Positions 36,061 to 45,053 are shown, counted from the stretch's first letter. The stretch is DNA of 64,000 nucleotides from Verrucomicrobia bacterium ADurb.Bin006 (GCA_002071485.1 MWFF01000182.1:1-64000); one strand, 5' to 3'. The notes: generated by a model not told the origin, from the sequence alone. Program-made: numbers and translations.

Positions 36061-37446
36061 TTAGGGAATGATCGGGGGTTTCGGCCTCGCTGAAACCGAT
36101 TCATTGTCCCCATGCGCATTGACATCGAAACAGAACAACGTCTCGTGATGCCGCAGGTACAACCGCCCCCTGTGGATGACAGGGTGGGTCCAGACGTCGT
36201 TTTGTCCTCCGGGAACCAACCTGAATCGGCCTTTGAACTCGAAGGCATGAGGCGTCGGCTCGAGCAACGCCATCTCGCCTTGTTCACTCAGACAATAGAG
36301 GCGTTGGTCGGCGTAGAGAACCGATCCCTTCGCCAGGGCGCTTGTCTCGTACCGCACGACACCGGTCCGCGCGTCGATGCAGGCCCATCCCTTGCGCCGC
36401 CTGTACCACGCCCCGTACAGGGCGTCGCCGACGTGCACCACGCCTCCCTGACATGTGTCCAACACTGTTGTCCACAAGAGATCGAGTCCCTGCCCGGAGT
36501 CTTCTGTGCGTACCTGATACAGCTTGGCGTCGGGGCTGTCGGGCGCCGTCACGAACACCGCATCGCCTACGAGGACCGGCGTCGATGCAATCACCTCGAA
36601 TTGCGTCCGGAGGGGGCGCGTCCAAAGCAGTGCCCCGCGATCCGCATCCACTCCGAAGAGATGCCTCATGGAACATCCGATGACGAGGCGGCGATCGCCA
36701 AACCGGACCAGGATGGGCGAAGCGTAGCTGGCATTGTCGACCTGGCCTGCCGGCTCCTCCACGCGCTGGTGCCGAGGGTCCGACGAAGGACCAAGCCGGA
36801 GCGGTTCGGCCTTCCAAACCGTCTCGCCGCTGCGCACATCGAGCGCCACCATGAGGGCTTCGGCGCCGCCTGCCGTCACCAGCACATTCGAGCCGTCCAC
36901 CAGCAGACACTCGCTCGTCGCCCAGGTCAGGTTCTTGCCCCCGTACCGCTCGAATAAATCGACCGCCCAGATCTCGCGACCTGTCTCGGCCTCGAATGCA
37001 GCCACCCGCCCGTGCGCGTTCAAATGAAACAGCCGCCCCTCGTGCCATGCCGCGCTCGCCCGCGCCCCCGGGTAAGGCCCAGGCCACGAACGTCCATTCG
37101 GTTTCTGCCAAAGCTGTCGACCGGTCAGGTCAAGCGCGAAGAGGCGCAGTTGGTCGCCGACATCGCCCGCGAGAAAGAGCCGATCGCCGACAATCACCGG
37201 GGCCGAGTATCCCCGGCCCAGGCCGTTGGTCTGCCAGACCAATCGCGGTCCGTCCGCAGGCCATTCCTCGAGCAATCCGACCTCGTCGCAGATGCCGTCG
37301 CGTCGCGGCCCGCGCCACTGCGGCCAACCCGGTGCAGGCGAAGCGATCAACTGCGGCTGCGGCTGCGAAGCGGCGATGCCCCCCGCGGCCTCCACGCACA
37401 CGGAGCTACTGAGACCGTGCGCAAAAGCCATCGCCAACCAGGCCAT
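36061..37446 (-). CDS. PQQ-like beta-propeller repeat protein, secreted
   Basis: 461 residues from the internal start at 37446 (MAWLAMAFAHGLSSSVCVEA), which gives a signal peptide. The frame is open to 37539, but the extra residues come from a CACGCCAAGACGCCAAGACG-type gap repeat, so that start is unlikely. The mature protein starts GWPQWRGPRRDGICDE, the standard opening of PVC PQQ-propeller proteins, followed by repeated blades such as GRQLWQKP, TGREIWAVDL and SGETVWKAEPL. Outer-membrane or periplasmic; no enzyme residues for PQQ dehydrogenase seen, so probably a structural or binding propeller (BamB-like fold). Confidence 0.85.
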   Translation of the reverse strand: MAWLAMAFAHGLSSSVCVEAAGGIAASQPQPQLIASPAPGWPQWRGPRRDGICDEVGLLEEWPADGPRLVWQTNGLGRGYSAPVIVGDRLFLAGDVGDQLRLFALDLTGRQLWQKPNGRSWPGPYPGARASAAWHEGRLFHLNAHGRVAAFEAETGREIWAVDLFERYGGKNLTWATSECLLVDGSNVLVTAGGAEALMVALDVRSGETVWKAEPLRLGPSSDPRHQRVEEPAGQVDNASYASPILVRFGDRRLVIGCSMRHLFGVDADRGALLWTRPLRTQFEVIASTPVLVGDAVFVTAPDSPDAKLYQVRTEDSGQGLDLLWTTVLDTCQGGVVHVGDALYGAWYRRRKGWACIDARTGVVRYETSALAKGSVLYADQRLYCLSEQGEMALLEPTPHAFEFKGRFRLVPGGQNDVWTHPVIHRGRLYLRHHETLFCFDVNAHGDNESVSARPKPPIIP

Positions 37447-37784
37447 TCGTCGCCTGGGTCGCGCGACTGCAGAACTGGCGCGGACGACTTCACGCCAAGA
37501 CGCCAAGACGCGAACTAAAAGAAGCTCTCGCGAGATCATCTGTGGCCGAAGCCTAGCGCGGACTGGCTGCGGCGCAACCCCTCGATGACTGTCACCGTCC
37601 CGATTTGAACCACGGAGGCACAGAGCGCGCGGAGAAGGCCAATATCCGGCTCAGCTTCAACCGGCCTTCTCTGTGTGCTATGCGTCTCGGTGGTCAACCC
37701 CCCATCTCCCAGCACCGATCTCCCATCTCCGGCCTGAACGGTTGGCCCTGGATTTCGGCAGCCTTTCCGGCTAAACTGCGGCCC
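37447..37784. other. Divergent gap with low-complexity repeats between PQQ protein and ffh
   Basis: 338 bp that should contain the two divergent promoters. It carries repeat-like segments rather than a gene: GCCAAGACGCCAAGACG (about 37493-37510), GAACCACGGAGGCACAGAG (37607-37625) and a duplicated ATCTCCCA segment near 37703-37730. Confidence 0.6.
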
Positions 37785-39131
37785 ATGTTCGATTCGCTGA
37801 CGAGCAAGCTGCAAGATGTCTTCCGCGACCTGCGCGGATTGGGCCGCATTTCGGAGACGAACGTGTCCGAATCGCTGCGCGAGGTGCGCTTGGCGCTGTT
37901 GGACGCCGATGTGAATTTCAAAGTGGCCCGCGACTTCATCGAGCGGGTCAGGGAGAAGGCGATCGGGCAGGAAGTGATTCGGAGCATTCAGCCGGGCCAA
38001 CAGATCATCAAGATTATCCACGACGAACTGGTGGCGCTGCTGGGGTCTGAAAACGCGAGCCTCGATCTGGGCGGTTCGCCCGCCTGCATTCTGATGGTGG
38101 GCCTCCACGGATCGGGCAAAACGACATCGAGCGGCAAGCTTGCGCGGATGCTCGAAAAGCAGGGCCGCGCGCCGCTGCTGATTGCCGCCGACGTCTACCG
38201 CCCCGCGGCCATGGACCAACTGGCCACGCTCGGCGAGCAACTGGGCGTGCCGGTGTTCGTACAGAAAGAGGAAAAGGACGTGGTGCGCATTGCGCGGGCG
38301 GCGCTTGTTTTCGCCGTGGCCAATCAGCGTAATGTGCTGATCTTCGACACCGCCGGACGCCTCCAGATCGATGAACCGCTGGTCCAGGAACTGGTCCGGC
38401 TGCGCGACGAGGTGCATCCGCGCGAGATTCTGCTGGTCCTGGACGCCGCCACGGGACAGGAAGCCGTCAATGTGGCCACACATTTCGACCAGGCCCTTGG
38501 CATGACGGGCGCCGTTCTGACGAAGCTCGACGGCGACGCCCGGGGCGGCGCGGCGCTGAGCTTCAAGGCCGTCGTCGGAAAGCCGATCAAGCTCATGGGC
38601 GTGGGGGAGAAACTCGAGGATTTTGAGCCGTTCCATCCCGAGCGCATGGCCCAACGCATCCTGGGCATGGGTGATGTCGTCAGCCTGGTCGAGAAAGCGG
38701 CCGAGGCGGTCGATGTCGAAGAAGCCATGCGCATCGAGGAACGGATGCGCAAGGGCCAATTCACTCTCCAGGATTTCCTCGATCAACTCCGACAGATGAA
38801 GAAACTGGGGCCGATCGAGACTATTGTCGGCCTGTTGCCCGGCGGTGGCGACATGCTCAAGGGCGCGGACCTGGCCAAGGGCGAGCGCGAGTTCCGGCGC
38901 ATGGAGGGGATCATCTGCAGCATGACACCGCAGGAACGGCGCAGTCCGAACATCCTCAACGCCAAACGCCGCGTGCGCATCGCCAACGGCAGCGGCGTCA
39001 AGGTGTCCGAGGTGAACAACCTGCTCAACCGGTTCAATCAGATGCAGCAGATGATGAAGAAAATGGGCAAGTTCAAAAAGATGATGGCGCGCATGGGCGG
39101 CGCGCCCTTGCCCGGAATGTTCCCGCGTTAG
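37785..39131 (+). CDS. ffh: Signal recognition particle protein Ffh (SRP54 GTPase)
   Basis: 448 residues from ATG 37785 (MFDSLTSKLQDVFRDLRG), the normal Ffh start and length; the open frame upstream is repeat-derived. N domain at 1-85. GTPase motifs: G1 GLHGSGKTTSSGKLA near 105-119, DVYRPAAMDQL, DTAGR in G3 and TKLDGDARGG in G4. The C-terminal M domain is Met-rich (MQQMMKKMGKFKKMMARMGG) and binds SRP RNA and signal peptides. Cotranslational targeting of membrane proteins. The gene converges on the prepilin-like gene with only 14 bp between the stops. Confidence 0.97.
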   Translation: MFDSLTSKLQDVFRDLRGLGRISETNVSESLREVRLALLDADVNFKVARDFIERVREKAIGQEVIRSIQPGQQIIKIIHDELVALLGSENASLDLGGSPACILMVGLHGSGKTTSSGKLARMLEKQGRAPLLIAADVYRPAAMDQLATLGEQLGVPVFVQKEEKDVVRIARAALVFAVANQRNVLIFDTAGRLQIDEPLVQELVRLRDEVHPREILLVLDAATGQEAVNVATHFDQALGMTGAVLTKLDGDARGGAALSFKAVVGKPIKLMGVGEKLEDFEPFHPERMAQRILGMGDVVSLVEKAAEAVDVEEAMRIEERMRKGQFTLQDFLDQLRQMKKLGPIETIVGLLPGGGDMLKGADLAKGEREFRRMEGIICSMTPQERRSPNILNAKRRVRIANGSGVKVSEVNNLLNRFNQMQQMMKKMGKFKKMMARMGGAPLPGMFPR

Positions 39132-39145
39132 AAGCCCGAACCCGG

Positions 39146-39967
39146 TTAGCCTCCGCCGACTCGAGCCACAGCGGCCTGCAACCGCACAAGGTCGGGGGTC
39201 GAGTTGATGCCGCGCACCACTACGCCTGTATCGAGGTCTTGGTCGGTGGTCAGGAAACGCCACTTCCAGACCTCGGCATGCCCATCGGCAAACGACAACT
39301 CGCCGGCCTTGCCGTGCCGGATCGTCGGCGAGTTCTGCCAAATCAGAACACCGGGCGCTTTGGTCGCAAAGTACCCATCGTCGATGGTCAGGTAGCTCTC
39401 CTCGATAAAGACAAACGCCTCGGAGGGTGACGGCACCGTGATGTCGGTCATCTTCTTGCGCGGGGGATAGAGGATGGGGCCGGACGGGTTGAGAACCCAA
39501 TTCTGATCTGTGTGACCTCCCATTCGACCGCACATCGAGTAGCTGCGGACCCGGCGTTTTCCGCGCAGGGCCGCCGCGATGTCGGGCGGCATTTTGGTAT
39601 CGACAGGACACCGATAAATCTCGGGAGAACTGTTGTAGGGATAGAGCTTGCCGTTGATGATATCGAGCAAGTTGGTCGCGCCGGGCATGGCACTCACTCC
39701 GCCGCCGATCCAGGCATTAGTGTCGGCCAGAGTGTTGAGGACCAATGTGTCGTTGTGATCGCCGGCGTACATGGTCCAGGCGAGTGTCAACTGCTTGAGA
39801 TTGCTCAGGCAATTGATGTTGTGCGCCTTGGCTTTGGCTCGGGCCAGCGCCGGCAACAACATCCCCGCCAGAATCGCGATGATGGCAATCACCACCAAAA
39901 GCTCGATCAAAGTGAAACCGGCCCGCATTCGAGAGCGGCTAGACAAACCTGAGGTTAATGCGCGCAT
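39146..39967 (-). CDS. Prepilin-like protein (type II pseudopilin family, PVC-type)
   Basis: 273 residues. An N-terminal prepilin leader ends in [19 protein letters not shown], with G/F cleavage and the Glu at +5, then the amphipathic helix and [20 protein letters not shown], which is typical of the large pseudopilin families of Verrucomicrobiota and Planctomycetota. [12 protein letters not shown] motif near the C-terminus is the family's H-x9-DG-like signature. Processed by a prepilin peptidase not in this window. Probably exported by a type II secretion or pilus-like machine. Confidence 0.88.
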   Translation of the reverse strand: MRALTSGLSSRSRMRAGFTLIELLVVIAIIAILAGMLLPALARAKAKAHNINCLSNLKQLTLAWTMYAGDHNDTLVLNTLADTNAWIGGGVSAMPGATNLLDIINGKLYPYNSSPEIYRCPVDTKMPPDIAAALRGKRRVRSYSMCGRMGGHTDQNWVLNPSGPILYPPRKKMTDITVPSPSEAFVFIEESYLTIDDGYFATKAPGVLIWQNSPTIRHGKAGELSFADGHAEVWKWRFLTTDQDLDTGVVVRGINSTPDLVRLQAAVARVGGG

Positions 39968-40054
39968 AATAATGTCTCGTCTACAGGTTCATTTGAGCAG
40001 TTTTGAGGCCACCGTAAGACTCCCGTCCGCTGTCGTCAAGCACCCTGGTTGATC

Positions 40055-40076
40055 GTTGAGCATTGAGCGTTGAGCG
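40055..40076. repeat. GTTGAGC heptamer repeat
   Basis: Three tandem heptamers (GTTGAGC-ATTGAGC-GTTGAGC) in the gap between the prepilin-like gene and purL. They have the same heptamer period as the GCTGAAG repeats of the BREX island but a different unit. Confidence 0.6.
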
Positions 40077-40155
40077 CTTCTGTCTTTCACGCCCCTCATC
40101 GGTTTGAGACGATGCCGGGCTAACCCGCATATTACACCCCGTCAGTGCACAGACC

Positions 40156-42144
40156 CTAAGCCATCGCGCGCCCGATCGAGTTCCACCATGCATCGTGCAG
40201 TTCGCTCAGAGCCCAACTCCACTCGCATCGAGCGGTCCGAACCGTCAGCCGGTCCCCCCCCACCCATCCCAGATGCAATGCGGCCACGCCAAGCAACCGC
40301 GCCCGTTCGAGGACCTTGGCGACGTGCAATCGATGCGTGGTGATGACCACGCGGTTCTGCGTCTCGCCGAAAAGCAGGGCATCGAGACGAATCGGGGGCG
40401 CCTCTGTCGAGCCTTCCACCGCTCCGCTGGCCGCTGCAAGGGACGACAGATCAATGGATGCTCCCATGAGACGCGGGGTTTCGCGAACGACCTGTTGGCT
40501 GACGCAGCATTCGGCCAGGCAAACAGCCAGCCCGCCCTCGCTGCAGTCGTGGGCGCTCTTGACCGACCCGGAGCAAATCAGGCCGCGCAACGCGTCGTGC
40601 AGTGTTTGGGCCGCCCGGAGATCACAGCGGGGCGGACGTCCACTCTTCTGGCCGTGCACAACCTGGAGAAAAGCGCTGCCACCCAAGCCTTGAAGCGGAT
40701 CGGCGGCATCGCACGGCTCTCCCAACAAAATGACCGCGTCGTCCTCGTCTTTGAACCATTGCGTGGCGATGTGCTCCGGCTGATCGATCAGCCCCACCAT
40801 CGCGATGGTCGGGGTGGGGTCCACAGGTCCGTCGGGGACCCGGTTGTACAGGCTGCAGTTGCCGCCGGTGATCGGGATTTGGAAGATGCGACATGCCTCG
40901 CCCAATCCGCGGACGCTCTCGCGCAGTTGCCAGAACAACCCGGGATCGCGCGGATTGGCCGCATTGAGATTGTCGGTCACTCCCACCGGACGCGCCCCCG
41001 AGCACGCCAGGTTGCGCGCCGCCTCGGCCACGGCGATCTTCCCGCCTTCGTACGGATCGAGGAAGACATAGGTTCCATTGCAGTCGACGGTAAGGGCGAC
41101 GAGCTTCTCAGGCACGGACGGCGCCGGAGCCGGCCCCGCGCCGCCCGCCCCGGCGGGCGGAGGCGGGACCGAGTCGGCCTTGATCCGGATCACCGCGGCG
41201 TCGCTACCCGGGCAAACGACCGAGCCGTCGCGGACCATGTGATCGTACTGGCGATAGGTCCAGTTCTTGGACGCGATGGTCGACCACGACAGCAGCGAGA
41301 TCAGTTGCGGCGCCGGATCAGCGGTGTCCGGGATGCCATCGAGCGTGAATGCGCGGACGGACTCGAGGTAGCGGGGCTCCCGAACCTCGCGTTCGTACAC
41401 GGGCGATTCGTCCGCAATTTGTCGCGTCGGGATGTCGGCCACGACTTGCCCCTGCCACCGAACCACCAAGCGCCCGGTGTCGGTGACCGTCCCGATCTCC
41501 GCCCATGGCAAATCCCACTTGTCGAAGATGCGCTTCACCTCGGCGTCGCGACCCTGCCGCACGATGATCAGCATGCGCTCCTGCGATTCGCTGAGCATGA
41601 TCTCGTAGGGCGACATGTTCGGGGCGCGCTGAGGGACCTTGGCCAGTTCGATCTCGATGCCCGTGCCCGCGCGGGCGGCTGTCTCGCAGGTCGAGCAGGT
41701 CAGCCCCGCCGCGCCCATGTCCTGGATGCCGGCCACGGCGCCCGTCGCCAGCAACTCGAGACAGGCCTCGCAGACCAGCTTCTCCATGAAAGAATCCCTC
41801 ACCTGAACCGCCACCCGCTGCTGTTCGGCCGACTTCTCGGTCAGGGCTTGCGACGCAAACGCCGCCCCGGCCAAACCGTCCCGGCCCGTAGCGGGTCCGA
41901 CATAGAACACCGGGTTACCCACCCCGCTGGCGCATCCGCGGGCGATCTGCAGGGTTCGAAGGAGCTGTCGCGTGTTCCTGTAGGAGCAATGCTCGCTCCA
42001 CATCATCGAAAAGATGCCCAGCTCGGTGTAGGTTGGAACGCGTCCCAGGACGCGCTGAATCCGTTCGTAGTCGTCGTCCGTGAGATTGTGATATCGCGCC
42101 AATTCGAGTGTGACAGGCGGTTCGTTTCCGGGGTGGTCATTCAT
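40156..42144 (-). CDS. purL: Phosphoribosylformylglycinamidine synthase II (PurL) with an internal deletion
   Basis: 662 residues from Met at 42144 (MNDHPGNEPPVTLELARYHN). PurL catalyses the ATP- and glutamine-dependent fourth step of purine synthesis. N-terminal VPTYTELGIFSMMWSEHCSY and C-terminal parts (GNPVFYVGPATGRDGLAGAA, DMGAAGLTCSTCETAARAG, GVTDNLNAANPRDPGLFWQL, GGNCSLYN, AHDCSEGGLAVCLAE) are well conserved. But RQLLRTL runs directly into CASGVGNPVFY at about 41950. In the family, roughly 120-135 residues lie between, including the ESHNHPS ATP/Mg motif and GGIIRD. The reading frame is kept. A Pro/Ala/Gly-rich insert (VPPPPAGAGGAGPAPAPSVP) follows in the middle. Its stop codon falls in a dispersed repeat (40146-40160). 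Unless an assembly artefact, the enzyme should be inactive. Confidence 0.88.
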   Translation of the reverse strand: MNDHPGNEPPVTLELARYHNLTDDDYERIQRVLGRVPTYTELGIFSMMWSEHCSYRNTRQLLRTLQIARGCASGVGNPVFYVGPATGRDGLAGAAFASQALTEKSAEQQRVAVQVRDSFMEKLVCEACLELLATGAVAGIQDMGAAGLTCSTCETAARAGTGIEIELAKVPQRAPNMSPYEIMLSESQERMLIIVRQGRDAEVKRIFDKWDLPWAEIGTVTDTGRLVVRWQGQVVADIPTRQIADESPVYEREVREPRYLESVRAFTLDGIPDTADPAPQLISLLSWSTIASKNWTYRQYDHMVRDGSVVCPGSDAAVIRIKADSVPPPPAGAGGAGPAPAPSVPEKLVALTVDCNGTYVFLDPYEGGKIAVAEAARNLACSGARPVGVTDNLNAANPRDPGLFWQLRESVRGLGEACRIFQIPITGGNCSLYNRVPDGPVDPTPTIAMVGLIDQPEHIATQWFKDEDDAVILLGEPCDAADPLQGLGGSAFLQVVHGQKSGRPPRCDLRAAQTLHDALRGLICSGSVKSAHDCSEGGLAVCLAECCVSQQVVRETPRLMGASIDLSSLAAASGAVEGSTEAPPIRLDALLFGETQNRVVITTHRLHVAKVLERARLLGVAALHLGWVGGDRLTVRTARCEWSWALSELHDAWWNSIGRAMA

Positions 42145-42225
42145 ACCTGCATTCCAAACGGGCCGGGAGCATGAAGGCACATCCCATCGGACACAAGAAA
42201 ATGCGCTGACCGCGCATATTCCTTG

Positions 42226-42271
42226 GGGTCTGTGCAATAATTACTTCCGGAACTAATTTTTGCACAGACCC
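42226..42271. repeat. Dispersed hairpin element upstream of purL
   Basis: GGGTCTGTGCAA (42226-42237) and TTGCACAGACCC (42260-42271) form a perfect 12-bp stem around a 22-nt loop that has its own imperfect palindrome centred on TTCCGGAA. Half copies are found at 40146-40160 (TGCACAGACCCTAAG) and 59002-59015 (CCACAGACCCTTAA). No T-tract follows, so it is not a standard terminator. Confidence 0.75.
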
Positions 42272-42322
42272 TTAGCGCGGCAAAGCCACGCTAAACGTCC
42301 GGGCTAAGGCTTACACTGCCAA

Positions 42323-42871
42323 TTACCTGGGACGCTCGGCATCACGAACCGCTTTGGCTCGGCAACACTCGAAGCGAGGGCGAATGACTTCGACTCGCTC
42401 ATCGGCAAGTTCCTCGAAAACAGTTTCAATCTGAGCGGTCTGAACCAGACCATGTCGCAACATGACCGTGACGAACGACAGGTCTTTCTCTCGGCCAGCG
42501 GCAAGTTTGCTGATGGCCAGATCGACCGGACTGAGGCAGAGCCCAGTAATGCCGCGGGTATTCTCATTCTGCACCGGAACCAGGCGGTCTCGCCAACGGG
42601 CCGGCAGCACTGCCGTCTCCGGGCCGACGCCGTGCGCGTAGTACCCGAACGTCTCGTGGAACGGAGATTTCTCCCCAATCGAACCGTCAATCAGGTCCGC
42701 CTTCTCCGGCGCGTCCAGCGGGTAAGTAGCCGCCTCCGCTGAGACTGTCAGTTCCGCGGGCGCATCGGGGTAGCTGCCCAGGATCGCCTGGCTGCCGATG
42801 ATAAGGAGCCGCTGCGCGTCGGCGATGTTGCCCGCCGCCCGGATGATATGCTCGAGGTCAGCGCGTTTCAC
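42323..42871 (-). CDS. DUF6036-family nucleotidyltransferase
   Basis: 182 residues. Nucleotidyltransferase-fold protein of the DUF6036 type: LLIIGSQAILGSYPDAPAEL gives the helix and GS motif, then the conserved block KADLIDGSIGEKSPFHETFG, GVGPETAVLPARWRDRLVPV and CLSPVDLAISKLAAGREKD. Related nucleotidyltransferases act as toxins in AbiE or MenAT-type systems, so an abortive or toxin role is possible; the target is unknown. It overlaps the upstream small gene by 14 bp, so the two are translationally coupled. Confidence 0.78.
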   Translation of the reverse strand: MKRADLEHIIRAAGNIADAQRLLIIGSQAILGSYPDAPAELTVSAEAATYPLDAPEKADLIDGSIGEKSPFHETFGYYAHGVGPETAVLPARWRDRLVPVQNENTRGITGLCLSPVDLAISKLAAGREKDLSFVTVMLRHGLVQTAQIETVFEELADERVEVIRPRFECCRAKAVRDAERPR

Positions 42872-43172
42872 GGGCAGCGCGGTATATCTCCCAACGTTCC
42901 TGCGGCGTCAGGATGCCACAAAAAGGGTCGCTCTGCCGCAGCCGGCGCCCCAACTCCGACTCGTCCAGGAGCAAGCCCCGAACATCCTCCCACGGCCGCT
43001 CCAGAATGTGGAGCCACTCTCGGAACGCTGGGAGCGGCCGCTGCTCGACCCAACGCCGGCACGTGGCTTTCGCCCTGGCCAGCCCTGCCCGCGTTGGGTC
43101 GCGATCGATCTTGTCCACGATCGCGCGGGCCATGGCCAAGCTGCGTCGGTCGATTTCCTGGTGCGTTCTCAC
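42858..43172 (-). CDS. Small partner of the DUF6036 nucleotidyltransferase
   Basis: 104 residues from GTG 43172 (VRTHQEIDRRSLAMARAIVD). The open frame extends upstream, but the extra part reads as non-coding. The body is helical: KIDRDPTRAGLARAKATCRRW, then REWLHILERPWEDVRGLLLD and PFCGILTPQERWEIYR. I recall the same small gene preceding DUF6036 genes in other PVC genomes, the layout of an antitoxin-toxin pair, though no DNA-binding motif is evident. The role is inferred from the overlap with the nucleotidyltransferase gene. Confidence 0.65.
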   Translation of the reverse strand: MRTHQEIDRRSLAMARAIVDKIDRDPTRAGLARAKATCRRWVEQRPLPAFREWLHILERPWEDVRGLLLDESELGRRLRQSDPFCGILTPQERWEIYRAARETR

Positions 43173-43191
43173 GGTGCCAACGGCAATAGTC

Positions 43192-43338
43192 CTACCAGCC
43201 CCCGAAATTGGATTCAAATGCGAACTTGACGGGAACTTGGCGACCGTGCTCGAGCCGTGCCCGTTGCGGCGGCGCCCAAGTCGCGCCCTCTTCCCATTGT
43301 CCGTCAACGACGAGCTTTCCGCCAACAACGGCACGAGC
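43192..43338 (-). pseudogene. Fragment of a PA14-type carbohydrate-binding domain
   Basis: About 48 codons ending at TAG 43192. The translation GGKLVVDGQWEEGATWAPP and then LEHGRQVPVKFAFESNFG matches the tail of PA14 domains (…DGKLVIDnW…LeaGr.YpirlEYfe). No start, no rest of the gene. It lies in the divergent gap between the DUF6036 pair and the DUF362 gene and is probably a decayed glycosidase or lectin remnant. Confidence 0.45.
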
Positions 43339-43454
43339 TGAAAAGAGTATCCTTGACCCTTGGAACGGAAGAGACAGACTCACCCGATCGACAACATCTC
43401 TCACCGGTCAGGAATTCCGGGCACACCCTGACCACGTCGGAAGGACAAACGCCT

Positions 43455-45053
43455 ATGATCAACAGACGACGCTTCCTGAGCACTGTCGGCACTGTCGGCT
43501 CGGCCGCTCTGTTCAGTCCGTGCGATGTTCTGCGCGCGCGGCTTATGGCGGCAACCCCGTTCTTCGGACTCCACCCCTTCATCGACGCCCATCCCGAAGC
43601 GGTTTTCATCAAGAGGACCAGGGTCCCTCACAAGACCGACGCCGCAGCCAAGCAGCAGGAGGGATACGAACTGGCTACGGAGATTTTCATGCTGCGCGAG
43701 ACCCCGGGCATCCCGCTCTCGCACCGGATCGCGATCAAACCGAACCTCACCTGTACGAGCGGCACTGGCGGAACCGAGGCGGGCATGGGGATCATCACCG
43801 ACAGCGCCTTTGTGGAGGGAATTATCGGAGGCATCAAGCACGTCGGCTTTCCGGCCAGTCGCATCTATCTGCGAGAGGGCAATTGGCTGGGAGACGGCTA
43901 CTGTCCAAGGGAGAGCACGGTCGGCGGATACCTGGACGTTGCGGCGCGCACGGGCGTGCATCTGACTGATTTCGATTCCGGACGCCAAGCTCATGAGCTG
44001 TCCCGGGAAACGCTGCAGGAAGGCTCGGAAGTGACCTGGGTGGATTGCCGCGATGGCGTGGTCTTCCGACGCATCGGCTACGTTGCCCCCATCAATCAGC
44101 CGGACACCTGGCTGCTGAACATCGCCAAGTTCAAGACGCACGGAATGGGCATGACGCTGTGCTGCAAGAATCATCAGGGTTCGTGCATCCATCCGCACAT
44201 CCACTTCTGCGAAGGAGTGGCCAACACCTTGCGACATCCTGAGGACGTCCTTCAGGATTTCCAGCCGGACCTCGATGCCCATGTCCAGGAACTGCATGCC
44301 CAACACGTGGCGCGAGGCGTGGCGCGCTGGGACCGACCCGGCACGACTTGGAACAGCGGCTATGGCATGGAGATGTGGGCCCAGCGCACTCTAGACAACT
44401 TGTCCGTGACCGACACGGGCTTCTGCATCATTGAAGGGATCTACGGACGCAACGGCAACGGCTTCACCAAAGGACCCGGCCCCAACGACACTGCGGAGGA
44501 CTTCCTCACCAATATCCTCATCTTCGGCAAAGACCCGGTCCGGGTGGACATCATCGGCACCTGGTTGTCAGGGCATGAACCGGGGAACTTCGGCCTCTTC
44601 CACGCCGCACTGGATCGTGGTCTGTCCAATGTCCTGGATCCTCGCGATATCCCGCTCTACCTCTGGAACAGCGGCACACCCACCCTCAGCCTTCTGGCTG
44701 AGTTCGAGCGGACGCCCCTGCTGACCTATTACCTGCGCCGCGACTACCCGGGCTCATCCACATACGAGCCGTACTATCACCTCGTCGATGAGCCGTTCGA
44801 TTACTCGCCCTACCACCTGGGATTGCCTGTCCCCGACCCTGTCGCTGACCTCAAGGTCTCGGCCAGCGGCCGCACCGTCCTGTTGAACTGGTCCAAAGCC
44901 AATCGCGCCAACGCGTACCGCGTCGAATACAACTCGGACCTGGGTACGGGCGGGGCTTGGAAGTCCCTGGCAATCACGAGCGAAAACTCGATCGCCGACG
45001 CGATGATCGAGGGCGAAACCCGGCGATTCTACAGGATCGTGTCTCTGCCATAG
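43455..45053 (+). CDS. Tat-exported DUF362-domain protein
   Basis: 532 residues from ATG 43455, preceded by a good GGAAGGA ribosome-binding site. A twin-arginine signal (NRRRFLSTVGTVGSAALF) points to Tat export, often used for cofactor proteins. The body matches DUF362: HRIAIKPNLTCTSGTGGTEA, LNIAKFKTHGMGMTLCCKNH, with Cys and His residues at GSCIHPHIHFCEG that could bind metal. DUF362 proteins are often near ferredoxin-like or iron-sulfur modules; none is here. The last 75 residues (VADLKVSASGRTVLLNWSKA to RRFYRIVSLP) are a module shared with other proteins of this window. Confidence 0.8.
   Translation: MINRRRFLSTVGTVGSAALFSPCDVLRARLMAATPFFGLHPFIDAHPEAVFIKRTRVPHKTDAAAKQQEGYELATEIFMLRETPGIPLSHRIAIKPNLTCTSGTGGTEAGMGIITDSAFVEGIIGGIKHVGFPASRIYLREGNWLGDGYCPRESTVGGYLDVAARTGVHLTDFDSGRQAHELSRETLQEGSEVTWVDCRDGVVFRRIGYVAPINQPDTWLLNIAKFKTHGMGMTLCCKNHQGSCIHPHIHFCEGVANTLRHPEDVLQDFQPDLDAHVQELHAQHVARGVARWDRPGTTWNSGYGMEMWAQRTLDNLSVTDTGFCIIEGIYGRNGNGFTKGPGPNDTAEDFLTNILIFGKDPVRVDIIGTWLSGHEPGNFGLFHAALDRGLSNVLDPRDIPLYLWNSGTPTLSLLAEFERTPLLTYYLRRDYPGSSTYEPYYHLVDEPFDYSPYHLGLPVPDPVADLKVSASGRTVLLNWSKANRANAYRVEYNSDLGTGGAWKSLAITSENSIADAMIEGETRRFYRIVSLP

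Noticed and set aside
37536-39611. 691-codon minus-strand frame opposite ffh
   Set aside because: Ffh motifs on the plus strand are unambiguous; the opposite frame also crosses the ffh and prepilin gene ends.
40195-42174. 659-codon plus-strand frame opposite purL
   Set aside because: Antisense shadow; purL signatures lie on the minus strand.
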